DNA of 42,379 bases from an uncultured Steroidobacter sp. (GCF_937958065.1 NZ_CALFXI010000071.1:1-42379), one strand, 5' to 3'. Positions 1-9,064 are shown, counted from the stretch's first letter. Notes: a model not told the origin generated them from the letters alone. Made by a program: numbers and translations.

Positions 1-1196
1 TGGCTGTGATCCATCTGGCTGTGATCCATCTGGCCCGCACCGCTCGCTCCATGGCCGCCGTGGCCCATGTCGCTCATCGTCAGCAAGGGCCTGGGATCGA
101 GGGGCGGGATCTCCGCCTCCAGGCCCGCACTCGGCGCCAACGTGCCACGTGCATACCCTGACCGATCCATCGCCCGAGCAAAGATCGTGTAAGCGCGATC
201 GTCCTTCGGCTCGACAATGACGTCGTAGGTTTCCGCCGCGCCGATCCGGAACTCATCGACCGAGACCGGCTCGACATCCACGCCATCGGCGGCAACCACG
301 GTGAGCTTCAATCCCGGAATTCGCACGTCGAAAAACGACATCGAGGAGCCGTTGATGAAACGCAGCCGCACCTTCTCGCCGCGCGAGAACAGACCGGTCC
401 AGTTGCCGCTCGGTGTGACGCCATTCATCAGGTACGTGTACGCGTAGCCAGAAACATCGAGGATGTCGGTGGGGTTCATCCGCATCTGACCCCACATGCG
501 ACGCTCGGCGAGCGTCTGGCTCAACCCGTTCTTGCGCACGTCCGCGAAGAAGTTGCCAGCGGTGCGCCGGCCGAAGTTGTAGTAATCGCTGTGCTTCTTG
601 AGCACCGAGAAAATCCGCTCCGGATCGAGGTCGGTCCAGTCGGAGAGCATCACCACGTAGTCCCGCTCGGTGGGAAAACGCTCGCCGCCGCGACGCTCGA
701 TCACGATGGGCCCATACAGCCCGGTTTGTTCCTGAAAGCGTGAATGCGCGTGATACCAGTACGTGCCCGACTGGTTTACCTTGAAGCGGTACAGATATTC
801 GCCACCGCTCGGAATCCCGGCAAAGCTCAACCCGGGCACGCCATCCATGTCGGCCGGTACGATCATGCCGTGCCAATGAATGGAGCTGCGTGCCCCGAGC
901 CGGTTCGACACACGCAACGTCACACTATCGCCTTCGCGCCAACGCAGCAGCGGCCCGGGGATCTGGCCGTTCACCACCGTGCCGATTCGTTGGTTGCCTG
1001 TGAAGTTGAACGGGGCTTCGCCGATCTGCAGCTCGAAGTGGCTGCCCGATAACACCGTCTGATCCTGGCGCTGGGCCCGGGCGTCATTGCCTCGGTGCGT
1101 TCCGAGTACGAACAGCCCCGCACCTGCCGCCTGCAAGAAACTCCTGCGCGAGAGCTGCGGCATGCGCGCTCGCGGTGATCGCATCATCGATGACAT
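1..1196 (-). CDS. copA: CopA-type copper-resistance multicopper oxidase, C-terminus beyond the window
   Basis: Periplasmic multicopper oxidase that oxidises Cu(I) and/or sequesters copper. About 398 codons are present and the frame runs off the left edge, so the C-terminal cupredoxin domain is missing. The N-terminus has a Tat signal (twin Arg in LSRRSFLQAAG, then a hydrophobic stretch). The first cupredoxin domain carries HWHG and HAHS copper-ligand motifs. Near the edge the protein becomes Met/His rich (MSDMGHGGHG, then repeated QMDHS), as in CopA of Pseudomonas and Xanthomonas. The ATG at 1196 follows a weak AAGAGAG; further in-frame ATGs lie a few codons in. It sits 76 bp downstream of copL on the same strand, so the two are probably one copper-induced operon. 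copB would be expected to the left. Confidence 0.93.
   Translation of the reverse strand, partial: MSSMMRSPRARMPQLSRRSFLQAAGAGLFVLGTHRGNDARAQRQDQTVLSGSHFELQIGEAPFNFTGNQRIGTVVNGQIPGPLLRWREGDSVTLRVSNRLGARSSIHWHGMIVPADMDGVPGLSFAGIPSGGEYLYRFKVNQSGTYWYHAHSRFQEQTGLYGPIVIERRGGERFPTERDYVVMLSDWTDLDPERIFSVLKKHSDYYNFGRRTAGNFFADVRKNGLSQTLAERRMWGQMRMNPTDILDVSGYAYTYLMNGVTPSGNWTGLFSRGEKVRLRFINGSSMSFFDVRIPGLKLTVVAADGVDVEPVSVDEFRIGAAETYDVIVEPKDDRAYTIFARAMDRSGYARGTLAPSAGLEAEIPPLDPRPLLTMSDMGHGGHGASGAGQMDHSQMDHS
2..31 (-). repeat. 15-bp tandem repeat encoding QMDHS units
   Basis: The unit GGCTGTGATCCATCT (plus strand) occurs twice in perfect tandem (2-16, 17-31). On the minus strand it encodes QMDHS-QMDHS inside copA. 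This is the start of the Met/His-rich copper-binding repeat of CopA and may continue beyond the window. Confidence 0.9.
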
Positions 1197-1231
1197 GAAA
1201 CTCTCTTGAACAAAGCGTCGACGTGCGCGCA

Positions 1232-1251
1232 CCGATGGCCAGGGCCATCGG
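1232..1251. repeat. 20-bp palindrome between copL and copA
   Basis: CCGATGGCC at 1232-1240 and GGCCATCGG at 1243-1251 are perfect reverse complements separated by 2 bases. It lies in the 76-bp copL-copA gap. It could be an mRNA hairpin tuning copA relative to copL, or a protein-binding site. No T-run follows, so it is not a typical terminator. Confidence 0.5.
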
Positions 1252-1272
1252 CAAGCGCTCAGCAAACATCGC

Positions 1273-1674
1273 TCAAGAGAATCGGGCGGGAGGTCGGAAC
1301 AATCGCGACGGGCGCTGCGACGGCACGGTGTCCGCGCCATAAGGAATGAGCAGCACGGAAAGCGCCGCAGGATTCATGATGGCCGCATCGAGCGCCACAC
1401 AAGGCACGTGCAGGCACGGGCACTCGCAGTCACCAGATTTGCAGCAATCGTGCTGATCGGAAGAATGATCGGCCGCGTCGTCCGAGGGGTGTGTGCCTTT
1501 CATATGCGAGCTCGCTTCGTGCTCGGGACAAGAAGGCTCGCCGGCGACCTCGTGCGTCGCCTGCTCCAGCGGCGCCATCGACGCGACCGGCATCGCATGC
1601 CCCAGCTCGCCGAGGACCAGACGGGCCATCAGCAAGAAAATCAGGGTCCAGCGCTGCCAGCAGAAATTACGCAC
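1273..1674 (-). CDS. copL: CopL-like metal-binding regulatory protein
   Basis: Small exported protein rich in Cys and His. In Xanthomonas, copL precedes copAB and is needed for copper-induced expression. From the GTG at 1674 the product has about 133 residues: a signal-like N-terminus (MRNFCWQRW, hydrophobic TLIFLLMARLVLG, then LGHA), a His/Asp-rich middle (HPSDDAADHSSDQHD), a Cys cluster (CCKSGDCECPCLHVPC) and an Arg/Pro tail (SRLFRPPA) typical of the family. The frame stays open upstream to a TTG near 1950, but that would overlap the divergent EF-hand gene, so the shorter start is preferred. The start is uncertain because no clear ribosome-binding site precedes it. The position just before copA supports the call. 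Confidence 0.78.
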   Translation of the reverse strand: MRNFCWQRWTLIFLLMARLVLGELGHAMPVASMAPLEQATHEVAGEPSCPEHEASSHMKGTHPSDDAADHSSDQHDCCKSGDCECPCLHVPCVALDAAIMNPAALSVLLIPYGADTVPSQRPSRLFRPPARFS

Positions 1675-1870
1675 GGCGCGAGAGTACAGGCTGGCGTCGC
1701 GGCGCGCAACGACGTGCACGACAAGCCGCCTCACGAGCCGAAGCCGATGCCGACAGATCGTCGGAAAGCACTGAAAATCAGGGCCCCAGCGCGCTGGCCG
1801 CCCTGTCACGCCACTGGAACTTGGTCTACTGCACCACGTTGAATGGGCATTACAGACCGTGGAGCGCTTT

Positions 1871-2398
1871 ATGAATTCCTTCTCTTCCAGACTCATTCCC
1901 GTCGCCATCGCCAGCATCCTGTGCGGAGTTGCACTGGCCGGCGGCGACAAGGACGATCACACCAAAATGATGGACAAGAACGGTGACGGCAAGATTACCG
2001 CCACCGAGTACACCCAAGGCGAGAAGCAGATGTTCTCCCAGGTAGACGCCAACAAGGACGGCGGCATCACCGCGCAGGAACTGGAGGCGCATCAACAGGC
2101 GATGATGAAGGACAAGGGCAACGCGCCGTTGCACGACGAAGCCGGCCCGAGCGAGCAGCGGATGGAGGACAAGAAGGCCTACGATCCGAGTGGCACGGGC
2201 AAATCGATGCCGAAACAGATGACCCCGGAGCAGCAGATCGCCAAGAAAGACACGAACAACGACGGCAAGGTGACTGCCGCCGAGTGGGATGCCGGCGCCA
2301 AGCAGCGCTTCAGCAAGATGGACAAGAACGGCGATGGAACGCTGACGGCGCAGGAATTGCGTGAGGGCGAGCGCGCCATGATGGCGAGCGACGAATAG
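1871..2398 (+). CDS. Secreted protein with four EF-hands
   Basis: 175-residue exported protein that probably binds calcium. A signal peptide (MNSFSSRLIPVAIASILCGVALA) is followed by four EF-hand loops: DKNGDGKITATEY, DANKDGGITAQEL, DTNNDGKVTAAEW and DKNGDGTLTAQEL, arranged as two pairs with a polar linker. The ATG at 1871 is chosen because GGAG (1861-1864) sits 6 bases upstream; a GTG 12 bases earlier has no such site. It is divergent from the copper operon, and the roughly 200-bp gap probably holds both promoters. Whether it is copper-linked is not shown by the sequence. Its role could be calcium buffering, sensing or envelope stabilisation. Confidence 0.88.
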   Translation: MNSFSSRLIPVAIASILCGVALAGGDKDDHTKMMDKNGDGKITATEYTQGEKQMFSQVDANKDGGITAQELEAHQQAMMKDKGNAPLHDEAGPSEQRMEDKKAYDPSGTGKSMPKQMTPEQQIAKKDTNNDGKVTAAEWDAGAKQRFSKMDKNGDGTLTAQELREGERAMMASDE

Positions 2399-2604
2399 CC
2401 CGCTGTAGGAAATCTCCAGCCTCTTGGGCGAGCCCCGGCGTCGAGCGCCCGGGTCGCCCAGGGGCAGCGCAGGCTGATCCGCCAGTCTGTGAGCCTTGCC
2501 CGCTCCGCGCGCGCCGGGATTGTTAGAATGCGGGACCAACACCAATAATTCGTCCCCGCCTCTTTCGCCCTGAATCAACCACGGACCCGCTTGCGGGCGC
2601 GCCC

Positions 2605-5103
2605 TTGCAACTCGAACGCTGGCACCAGATCAAGGACCTCTTTTCCGCGGCACTGGAACGCTCCGTCGCCGAGCGCCCGGCGTTTCTCGACCAGGCCTGT
2701 GGCACGGATATCGAGCTGCTGGCCCAGGTGCGCTCGCTGCTCGATGCGCACGAGAGCAGCCTCGGTTTCATCGAGCGCCCGGCCGTGGAGCGCGCCGGCC
2801 TGGCTCGCGGCTTCGAGCCGTTCGACTGGCAGGGCCGCCGTCTGGGCAACTATCGCATCGTCAGCGAGCTCGGCCGCGGCGGCATGAGCCACGTCTACAA
2901 AGCGGTTCGCGACGACGATCAGTACTACAAAGAAGTGGCGATCAAGCTGCTGCGTCCGGGTCTCGATACGCAGAGTCTGCTGCAGCGGTTGCGCGACGAG
3001 CGCCAGATCCTCGCCGAGCTCAGCCACCCGAACATCGCCCAATTGCTCGATGGCGGCGTCACCGATACCGGCGCGCCCTATCTGGTCATGGAGTACATCG
3101 AAGGCGAGCCCATCGATGTGTATTGCGAACGGCGCGAGCTGAGCATCGCGGCGCGCATCGACCTGGTGCGCACCTTGTGTGGTGCCGTTCATTACGTGCA
3201 CCAACACCTCATGGTTCACGGCGACCTCAAGGGCGGCAACATCCTCGTGACCAACGACGGCGTCGTGAAGCTGCTGGACTTTGGTATCGCCAAACTGCTC
3301 AATGCCGCGAGCGACGCCTCGCACAGCATGATCAATCAGGTCGTGGCGCTGACGCCGGCGTATGCCAGTCCGGAACAGATACGGGGCGAGCCGATCACCA
3401 CGGCGAGCGACGTCTACTCGCTCGGCGTGCTGCTCTACAAGTTGCTTGCGGGCACCTTGCCGTTCGACGTTCCGGCCGAGTTGTTCGGATGGGAAGCGGC
3501 CGCGGCGCTCGGCGATCGCCCACCGCGCCCACCCAGTATCGCTGCCGCGGAAAGAAAAGCCGCAGGCCAGCGGCGTATCGCGCCACAGCTGCGCGGCGAT
3601 CTCGATGCCATCGTCATGAAGGCGCTCGCGAAAGAGCCCGAGGATCGTTACGGCTCCGCCGAGCATCTCGCCGAGGATCTGCATCGCTATCAACGCGGAT
3701 TCCCGGTGCACGCACATCCCGCCAACGCCTGGTATCGCACTCGGAAGCTGGTGATGCGTCACAAGGCGGCGACGGTCGCGACGGTGTTGTTTGCTGTCGC
3801 GATAGTCTCTGGTGTCGTTGCGACCGCGTGGCAGGCGCACGTCGCAAGCAACGAACGTGCACGCGCCGAACGTCACCTGGCGGAGATTCGCAAGCTCACC
3901 AACACCTATCTGCGCGATGTCTACAAAGCGGCCGTGAACCTGCCGGGTGCCACCGAAGTACGCAAACTGCTGGTGGAGAACTCGTTGAAACATATTTCCG
4001 CGCTGGAGGGCGAAGCGCAGGATTCGCTCGAATTCAAGCGCGAGCTGGCGTGGGCCTATCAGAAGTTCGGCGATGTACAGGGCGACTACCTGGGCGCCAA
4101 CCTCGGCGATACCGAGGGCGCCGTGCAAAGTTATCGTCGCGCGCTACGCCTGCGTGAGCAGGTCGCCGAGCAGAGCCCGACGCTGGCCGACTTGTCCGAG
4201 CTGATGAACAGCTATCTCGCGCTGAGCGAGCTGTTGGCGGCGCAGAGCAAGCTCGAAGAAGCCATCCCACTGGCGGAAGCGGCGAAAGAGATTGGCAAGA
4301 AGGTGATTGCCATGCCGGAGGCCACCGCGGCCGAGCACCGGATGGCGGCCGCGGCCGATCTGGTGCTGGGAACCGATCTCAGCTCGATCGATTCGCCGCG
4401 CGCGCTGGCAGCGCTGGAAGCGACACGAGTCGTTTTCGAACGCTTGTACACCGAGCGCCCCGACGATCTGGACACACGGCTCGATATGGCGCTGATCCAC
4501 GCCCGCATCGGCTTCGCCCATGGACGCGCGCAGCAATACGAATCGGCTTTGCAGGAGTACCTGAAATCAACCGAGTACGTCGAGCAACTCGTGCGCGACT
4601 ACCCAGCCGATGCAGAAATAATGCGCGCCTCGGCCTTCGCGGCGGTCAACGTGGGCGAGTACTACAACTTTCTGAACCAGCCCGACCAGGCACTGGAGTA
4701 CATTGAGCTCGCGCTGGGACGCGTCGAGCATCTGCACGTGGTCGATCCCGCGAACCAACAGGCAGCGCTCGCCGTGGCGTACGTGCTCAATCATCTCGGC
4801 GACAGCCATCTGCTGAAAGGCCAGCCGAAGACGGCCCTGACGCATTTGAATCGGGCGCTCGCGCTGGTCAACGCAGCACCACCGGCGAAACCGACCGACA
4901 TCGCCGAAGTCCGCATGCTCCCCGGCGTCACGAACTTCCGGCTCGGCAAGGCGCACGCCCTGCTGAATCGACCGCATGACGCCGCCACCCATCTGGAAGC
5001 CAGCGTCACGCAGCTGCAGCCGTTGACCGACGATGCCGTGATCGGCAAGGACGCGCAGCGCTTCACCGAACAGGCGAAGCAGCTGCTCGATTCCCTCAGC
5101 TGA
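2605..5103 (+). CDS. Membrane-anchored Ser/Thr protein kinase with C-terminal TPR region
   Basis: 832-residue Hanks-type kinase. Order: an N-terminal segment (WHQIKDLFSAALE) common in this family, a kinase domain at about 88-370, one transmembrane helix at about 387-408 (TVATVLFAVAIVSGVVATAW), then a probably periplasmic helical TPR region. The kinase has a glycine loop (ELGRGGMSHVYKA), lysine K114 in VAIK, catalytic D207, and D225 in DFG. The usual HRD is HGD (VHGDLKGGN), so it is a non-RD kinase, and the typical KPSN is KGGN. The start is a TTG with no good ribosome-binding site; no in-frame ATG was found upstream. It converges with the lysine gene and the two stop codons abut. Substrate unknown. 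Related kinases often sit beside an ECF sigma factor, but none is visible here. Confidence 0.88.
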   Translation: MQLERWHQIKDLFSAALERSVAERPAFLDQACGTDIELLAQVRSLLDAHESSLGFIERPAVERAGLARGFEPFDWQGRRLGNYRIVSELGRGGMSHVYKAVRDDDQYYKEVAIKLLRPGLDTQSLLQRLRDERQILAELSHPNIAQLLDGGVTDTGAPYLVMEYIEGEPIDVYCERRELSIAARIDLVRTLCGAVHYVHQHLMVHGDLKGGNILVTNDGVVKLLDFGIAKLLNAASDASHSMINQVVALTPAYASPEQIRGEPITTASDVYSLGVLLYKLLAGTLPFDVPAELFGWEAAAALGDRPPRPPSIAAAERKAAGQRRIAPQLRGDLDAIVMKALAKEPEDRYGSAEHLAEDLHRYQRGFPVHAHPANAWYRTRKLVMRHKAATVATVLFAVAIVSGVVATAWQAHVASNERARAERHLAEIRKLTNTYLRDVYKAAVNLPGATEVRKLLVENSLKHISALEGEAQDSLEFKRELAWAYQKFGDVQGDYLGANLGDTEGAVQSYRRALRLREQVAEQSPTLADLSELMNSYLALSELLAAQSKLEEAIPLAEAAKEIGKKVIAMPEATAAEHRMAAAADLVLGTDLSSIDSPRALAALEATRVVFERLYTERPDDLDTRLDMALIHARIGFAHGRAQQYESALQEYLKSTEYVEQLVRDYPADAEIMRASAFAAVNVGEYYNFLNQPDQALEYIELALGRVEHLHVVDPANQQAALAVAYVLNHLGDSHLLKGQPKTALTHLNRALALVNAAPPAKPTDIAEVRMLPGVTNFRLGKAHALLNRPHDAATHLEASVTQLQPLTDDAVIGKDAQRFTEQAKQLLDSLS

Positions 5104-7722
5104 TCAGATCAGCACCTCGATCGCCGGCTCGCGCAGGTTGTAGGTCGAGCTCATCGCCCGTCCGTACGCGCCGGCGGTCGCGATCAACAGCACGTCGCCT
5201 TCCTGGGTCGGCGGCAGCAGCCGATCGTTGCCCAACTGATCGCCCGACTCGCAGATCGGGCCGACCACATTGACGACCTCGGTGGCTAGATCGTCCAGGC
5301 GCGTGAGATTCACGATCTCGTGATGCGCGCCGTACAGCGCCGGTCGGATCAGCGAGTTCATGCCGGTGGCAACGCCGACGTAGTGCACTTCGCCCTTGCC
5401 CTTCAGCTGCGTCACCTGAGCGAGCAGCACGCCCGCCTCGGCAACCAGATAACGACCCGGCTCGATCCACAGCGTCAGCTTTGGATGCGCCGCCTTCAGT
5501 GCGGCCAACGTCTCGCCGAATTCGGAGAGCTTCACGCCCTGCTGGCCCAGCCGCTCCGGCACGCCCAGGCCACCGCCCAGATCGACGATGCGCACGTCCT
5601 TGAAACGCTGCGTCAGCGCCGTGAGCGTGTCGCCCACCGACTTCCAGTTGTCGACCGTGAACACTCCGCTGCCGGTGTGCGCATGCAGACCGACGACCCG
5701 GGCACCGGAGGCCTTCACCAGGCGCTCGAGCTCATCCAGCTCAAACAACGGCACGCCGAACTTCGAGTGCACGCCGGCCGTGCGCACTTTGTCGTGATGT
5801 CCGCGGCCATAACCGGTGTCGATACGGATGAACACATCGCGCCCCTTGAACACCTCCGGCCAGGCCTTCAGCGGATGCAAGTTATCGAGCGTCACCCAGA
5901 TGCCCTGCTGCACGGCCCATTCGTATTCGGCGCGCGGCGCGAAGTTGGGCGTGAACAGGATCTTCTGCTTGTCGAGCTTCGGCACCGTCTTCAGCACGTG
6001 CTCGACTTCGGCGCGCGACACGCACTCGAAGCCCAGGCCCTGCTCGGCAAACAGCTGCAGAATCTCCGGATGCCAGTTGGCCTTGAGCGCGTAGAACACG
6101 CCTTCGATGCCCGGCAGCGCACGCAGCGCCTTGGCCTTGGCGGTGAGCGTCGCACGGTCGTAGACGAACGCCGCGCCATGTTCCCGTCCCAGCGAGATCA
6201 GATCGTTGCGCCGGTCGTGCCACCACTGCTTCAGATCGATCGCCGACTTGTCCTTCGGACCATACAGCTCTTCCCAGGTCGGGCCGAGCACACGATCCGC
6301 GGTCATCTTCTGAATGGCGATGTCATGCAGACGCGACACCAGCCGGTCGCCCTGCTCCTCATCGATCACGAACGTGATGTTCAGATCGTTCGCCGCCTGC
6401 GTCACCAGGTAGATCTTCTGCTCTTCGAACAGCTCGAGCGCCTCGCCCAAGCGATGCAGGATGGCGCGAATGTTTCTTCCGACCAGGCTGACCGCCGCGC
6501 ACGGGCCGATGACTTCGACGCGGCACAGCTTGCCGAGATCCACGACCAGCGCATCGAGCGTCGCCTTGTCCAGCGTGTTCGCCGCCGGATCCAGCGACAC
6601 GGTGACGCTGGTCTCGGAGGTCGACACCAGGTCGATCGACAGGCCGTGGCTCTTGAACACCTGGAAGGCATCGGCGAGAAAGCCCACCGAATGCCACATG
6701 CCGACGGTTTCCATCGACACCAGCGTGATGTTCTTCTTGATCGTGACAGCCTTCACCTGCGCGGCGACGTTGCCACCGTGAGTGGTGATGACGGTGCCTT
6801 CGAGCTTCGGTGTCTGCGTCGCGTAGACGTACAGCGGGATGCCGTACTGCTTCACGGGCATGATGCAGCGGGGATGCAGAACCTTCGCGCCGCTGCTGGC
6901 GATTTCCTGCGCTTCGTCGTATTCGAGCGCACGGAGCAAACGAGCCGTCGGCACGGAGCGCGGGTTCGCGCTGAACATGCCGGGGACATCGGTCCAGATT
7001 TCCAGGCGACGCGCGCCGAGCTTTGCCGCGAAATAGCTGCCCGAGGTATCGGAACCGCCGCGCCCCAGGAGCACCGTGTCGCCCTGCTCGTCGCTGGCGA
7101 TGAAGCCCTGCGTGATGAACACCGTGCCCTGCGAGGACCAGCGGCGCTGCAACTCCAGGTCAGGCTCGTAGTTACAAGTCGCCGACAGATAACTCGACCG
7201 CAGATTGGCGTTGCGACGCTGTTCGGCCTTGAGCACCGTGCGCGCATCGACCCATTGCACGTCCAGGCCTTGAGCGGCCAGGAATGCCGCGCCGAGCCGG
7301 GTCGCCATCAACTCGCCCTGCGCCATCACGCGCGCCCGCAGGCGCTCGCTCACTTCACCAACCAGCGCGATGCCGGCCGCAATCTGCCGCAGACGTCTGA
7401 ACTGTTCTTCCAGATCCTGGCTGGGGGTCACGCCCAGATCGCGCGCCAGATCGCGGTGGCGCTGCTCGATCTGATTCATCACGCCTTCGGCCTCGTTGCC
7501 CAGCGTGTTGTGGCTGGCGAGCGAGATCGCGAGCAGCTGCTCCAGACGATCGGTAATCCCCGACAGCGCGGAATGAACCAGTACCGGGCGCATTCCTTCG
7601 GCCAACCGATCGCGGATCACCGCCGCGACATTTTTCCAGTTCGCGACCGAGGAAACGCTGGTACCGCCGAACTTGAGCACCACCCACGGCGACGCCGCGG
7701 GCGTGGAATCAGCCATCGTCAT
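5104..7722 (-). CDS. lysAC: Bifunctional aspartate kinase / diaminopimelate decarboxylase
   Basis: 872-residue fusion catalysing the first and last steps of lysine synthesis by the DAP route. Residues about 12-470 are aspartokinase (VLKFGGTSV start; GRGGSDTS and EIWTDVPG in the catalytic core; then an ACT-type regulatory part with FLADAFQVFKSHGLSIDLVSTS). Residues about 500-872 are PLP-dependent DAP decarboxylase (FYALKAN with the PLP lysine; HAHTGSG; DLGGGLG; WIEPGRYLVAEAG; CESGD near the end). The ATG at 7722 has GAG about 7 bases upstream; a second ATG at 7716 is also possible. This fusion is known in Xanthomonadales and relatives. No lysine riboswitch was recognised in the 143-bp upstream gap, so feedback through the ACT part is the likely control. 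Confidence 0.95.
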   Translation of the reverse strand: MTMADSTPAASPWVVLKFGGTSVSSVANWKNVAAVIRDRLAEGMRPVLVHSALSGITDRLEQLLAISLASHNTLGNEAEGVMNQIEQRHRDLARDLGVTPSQDLEEQFRRLRQIAAGIALVGEVSERLRARVMAQGELMATRLGAAFLAAQGLDVQWVDARTVLKAEQRRNANLRSSYLSATCNYEPDLELQRRWSSQGTVFITQGFIASDEQGDTVLLGRGGSDTSGSYFAAKLGARRLEIWTDVPGMFSANPRSVPTARLLRALEYDEAQEIASSGAKVLHPRCIMPVKQYGIPLYVYATQTPKLEGTVITTHGGNVAAQVKAVTIKKNITLVSMETVGMWHSVGFLADAFQVFKSHGLSIDLVSTSETSVTVSLDPAANTLDKATLDALVVDLGKLCRVEVIGPCAAVSLVGRNIRAILHRLGEALELFEEQKIYLVTQAANDLNITFVIDEEQGDRLVSRLHDIAIQKMTADRVLGPTWEELYGPKDKSAIDLKQWWHDRRNDLISLGREHGAAFVYDRATLTAKAKALRALPGIEGVFYALKANWHPEILQLFAEQGLGFECVSRAEVEHVLKTVPKLDKQKILFTPNFAPRAEYEWAVQQGIWVTLDNLHPLKAWPEVFKGRDVFIRIDTGYGRGHHDKVRTAGVHSKFGVPLFELDELERLVKASGARVVGLHAHTGSGVFTVDNWKSVGDTLTALTQRFKDVRIVDLGGGLGVPERLGQQGVKLSEFGETLAALKAAHPKLTLWIEPGRYLVAEAGVLLAQVTQLKGKGEVHYVGVATGMNSLIRPALYGAHHEIVNLTRLDDLATEVVNVVGPICESGDQLGNDRLLPPTQEGDVLLIATAGAYGRAMSSTYNLREPAIEVLI

Positions 7723-7865
7723 TTGTGAGCTCTACTAGAGTGGTGAATGAAAGGATCGGGTCGCGGGCCAGCGCGCACCATCCTGCTCCGTTCGGGCATC
7801 CTGCCCAGCACCGGAGTTGCGGTCAGCTGCAGGGGCGCGAAGCGGATGGCTCGCGCGGCACCTTA

Positions 7866-8087
7866 CTATTCTTCGTCGAAGTCGTTCAGTTCTTTCTTCA
7901 GGCGCCGGTCGGCCAGGACATCCTCGAGTTTGCTCCAGGCTGCTTTGCCTTTTTTCGCCGCGGCGTTGGCGTTCGGACGGGCGCGTCGCGCGCCAGAATC
8001 AATGAACTTCTCATAATTCTGGTCTTCGTCGCTCTCGGCGACGAAGTCATCATCGATATCGAAGTGATCGTCGTCTCTCTCCACCAT
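7866..8087 (-). CDS. Small acidic protein of the PA3496 putative envelope-integrity family
   Basis: 73-residue acidic protein with no signal or membrane segment. The N-terminus is Asp-rich (VERDDDHFDIDDDF), the middle is basic and Ala-rich, and the C-terminus has the family signature (LEDVLADRRLKKELNDFDEE). The ATG at 8087 is selected because AGGA lies about 7 bases upstream; a TTG ten codons earlier has no such site. Molecular function is unknown; the family name comes from a Pseudomonas aeruginosa member. A good promoter lies 66-93 bp upstream. Confidence 0.72.
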   Translation of the reverse strand: MVERDDDHFDIDDDFVAESDEDQNYEKFIDSGARRARPNANAAAKKGKAAWSKLEDVLADRRLKKELNDFDEE

Positions 8088-8152
8088 GGGCTTTCCTGAA
8101 AAATCCAGCCAAATCAACTAGATCGGTAACCGGCAGGGCCGGAAGCCTGCGG

Positions 8153-8180
8153 ACTATATACGACTCCCGGCGGTTTTCAA
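8153..8180 (-). promoter_or_regulatory. Predicted sigma-70 promoter of the PA3496-like gene
   Basis: On the minus strand, TTGAAA (8180-8175), a 16-base spacer and TATAGT (8158-8153). It faces the small acidic gene that starts at 8087. Confidence 0.55.
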
Positions 8181-8237
8181 TGGCTTGGAGGACAGGCACC
8201 TCAAATAGTTCGCGCCGGCGGCCCCCGGCGCAGTGCA

Positions 8238-9041
8238 TCAGGCGCCGTTGCTGACGATGACCGGCGCCCCCCGGCCCAGACCCAGCGCCTCGGCCGCGCT
8301 CTGCTCCGCCCGGGCGATTTCGACGACGCCGAAGGAGTTGACGAGGGCCAGGAACTCCCCCGGGCTCACGTCGCCGTAGGTGCGCCTGAGGGCAAAGCTG
8401 TGGCCGCCGGTCTTCACCATGGGCCGGCTGAACGACTCGATCAGGCTGCCGTCGATATTGGTGATCAGGTTGCCGAAGTGGTCCGTGGTAATGACCACCC
8501 CCGCGACCTGGTCCGCGGCGACGCTCGGCTCGTCCACCCAGGAAGGCACGATGTCGTGAGTTTCCGGTCCCAGGTCGGCCGGATGGGCGCGCCGCCCGGC
8601 GATTTCCGCCGCCAGCGGCGCGAAGATGTCCCGGCCATGGAAGGTGGCGCTGGCGGGCGGCAGCTTGAACTTGCCGGCGGCATGAGCGGCATCGAACCGG
8701 TAGATCCTGGCGTTGGGCACCTTGGTCAGGATGGGCGCGAGCAGGCCATTGTCCGGCGCGAGAAACGCGTGTCCGTTGGCGACGACCGCGACGATGTCCC
8801 GCTTGGTACCCACCCCGGGGTCGACCACCGCCACATGCACCGAGCCCTCCGGAAAGTAGCTGTAGGCCCGCGCCAGCCAGAAGCCGGCCTCGGCCGGCCA
8901 GTAGACCGGCACGTCGTGGGTCACATCGATGATGCGCGCCTCGGGCAGCCGCGCCAGGATGCGCCCCTTCATGGTCGCAACGAACGGTCCTTGCGGACCG
9001 AAGTCGGTGGTGAGTGTGATGACGCCGCAGGCTGAGAACAT
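8238..9041 (-). CDS. S-adenosylmethionine hydrolase / hydroxide adenosyltransferase family protein (DUF62)
   Basis: 267-residue cytoplasmic enzyme of the SAM-dependent halogenase/hydroxide adenosyltransferase family. Ordinary bacterial members hydrolyse SAM to adenosine and methionine. Motifs seen: ITLTTDFG at the N-terminus, IDVTHDVP, YFPEGSVHVAVVDPGVGT (family hallmark), FLAPDNGLL, and a C-terminal barrel with GVVITTDHFGNLITNID. Length fits the family. The ATG at 9041 lacks a clear ribosome-binding site. It lies 23 bp downstream of the MaoC gene on the same strand, so co-transcription is likely. Nothing suggests halogenase activity specifically. Confidence 0.88.
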   Translation of the reverse strand: MFSACGVITLTTDFGPQGPFVATMKGRILARLPEARIIDVTHDVPVYWPAEAGFWLARAYSYFPEGSVHVAVVDPGVGTKRDIVAVVANGHAFLAPDNGLLAPILTKVPNARIYRFDAAHAAGKFKLPPASATFHGRDIFAPLAAEIAGRRAHPADLGPETHDIVPSWVDEPSVAADQVAGVVITTDHFGNLITNIDGSLIESFSRPMVKTGGHSFALRRTYGDVSPGEFLALVNSFGVVEIARAEQSAAEALGLGRGAPVIVSNGA

Positions 9042-9064
9042 GGTTGGAATGAAAGCGTTCGAGT

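Noticed and set aside
2..31. Direct repeat as a CRISPR or mobile-element end
   Set aside because: The units are contiguous, in frame and encode copper-binding QMDHS repeats.
1675..1950. Extended copL start near 1950
   Set aside because: It would overlap the EF-hand gene and its start region, and the extra residues show no family similarity.
2575..4128. Minus-strand open frame of over 500 codons across the kinase
   Set aside because: Composition is a reverse image of the kinase gene; no motif or ribosome-binding site.
5320..7728. Long open frame of about 800 codons opposite the lysine gene
   Set aside because: It mirrors the aspartokinase/decarboxylase on the other strand, has no recognisable motif, and such frames are common in GC-rich coding DNA.
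7723..7865. Lysine riboswitch upstream of the aspartokinase fusion
   Set aside because: The gap is short and none of the conserved L-box elements could be found.
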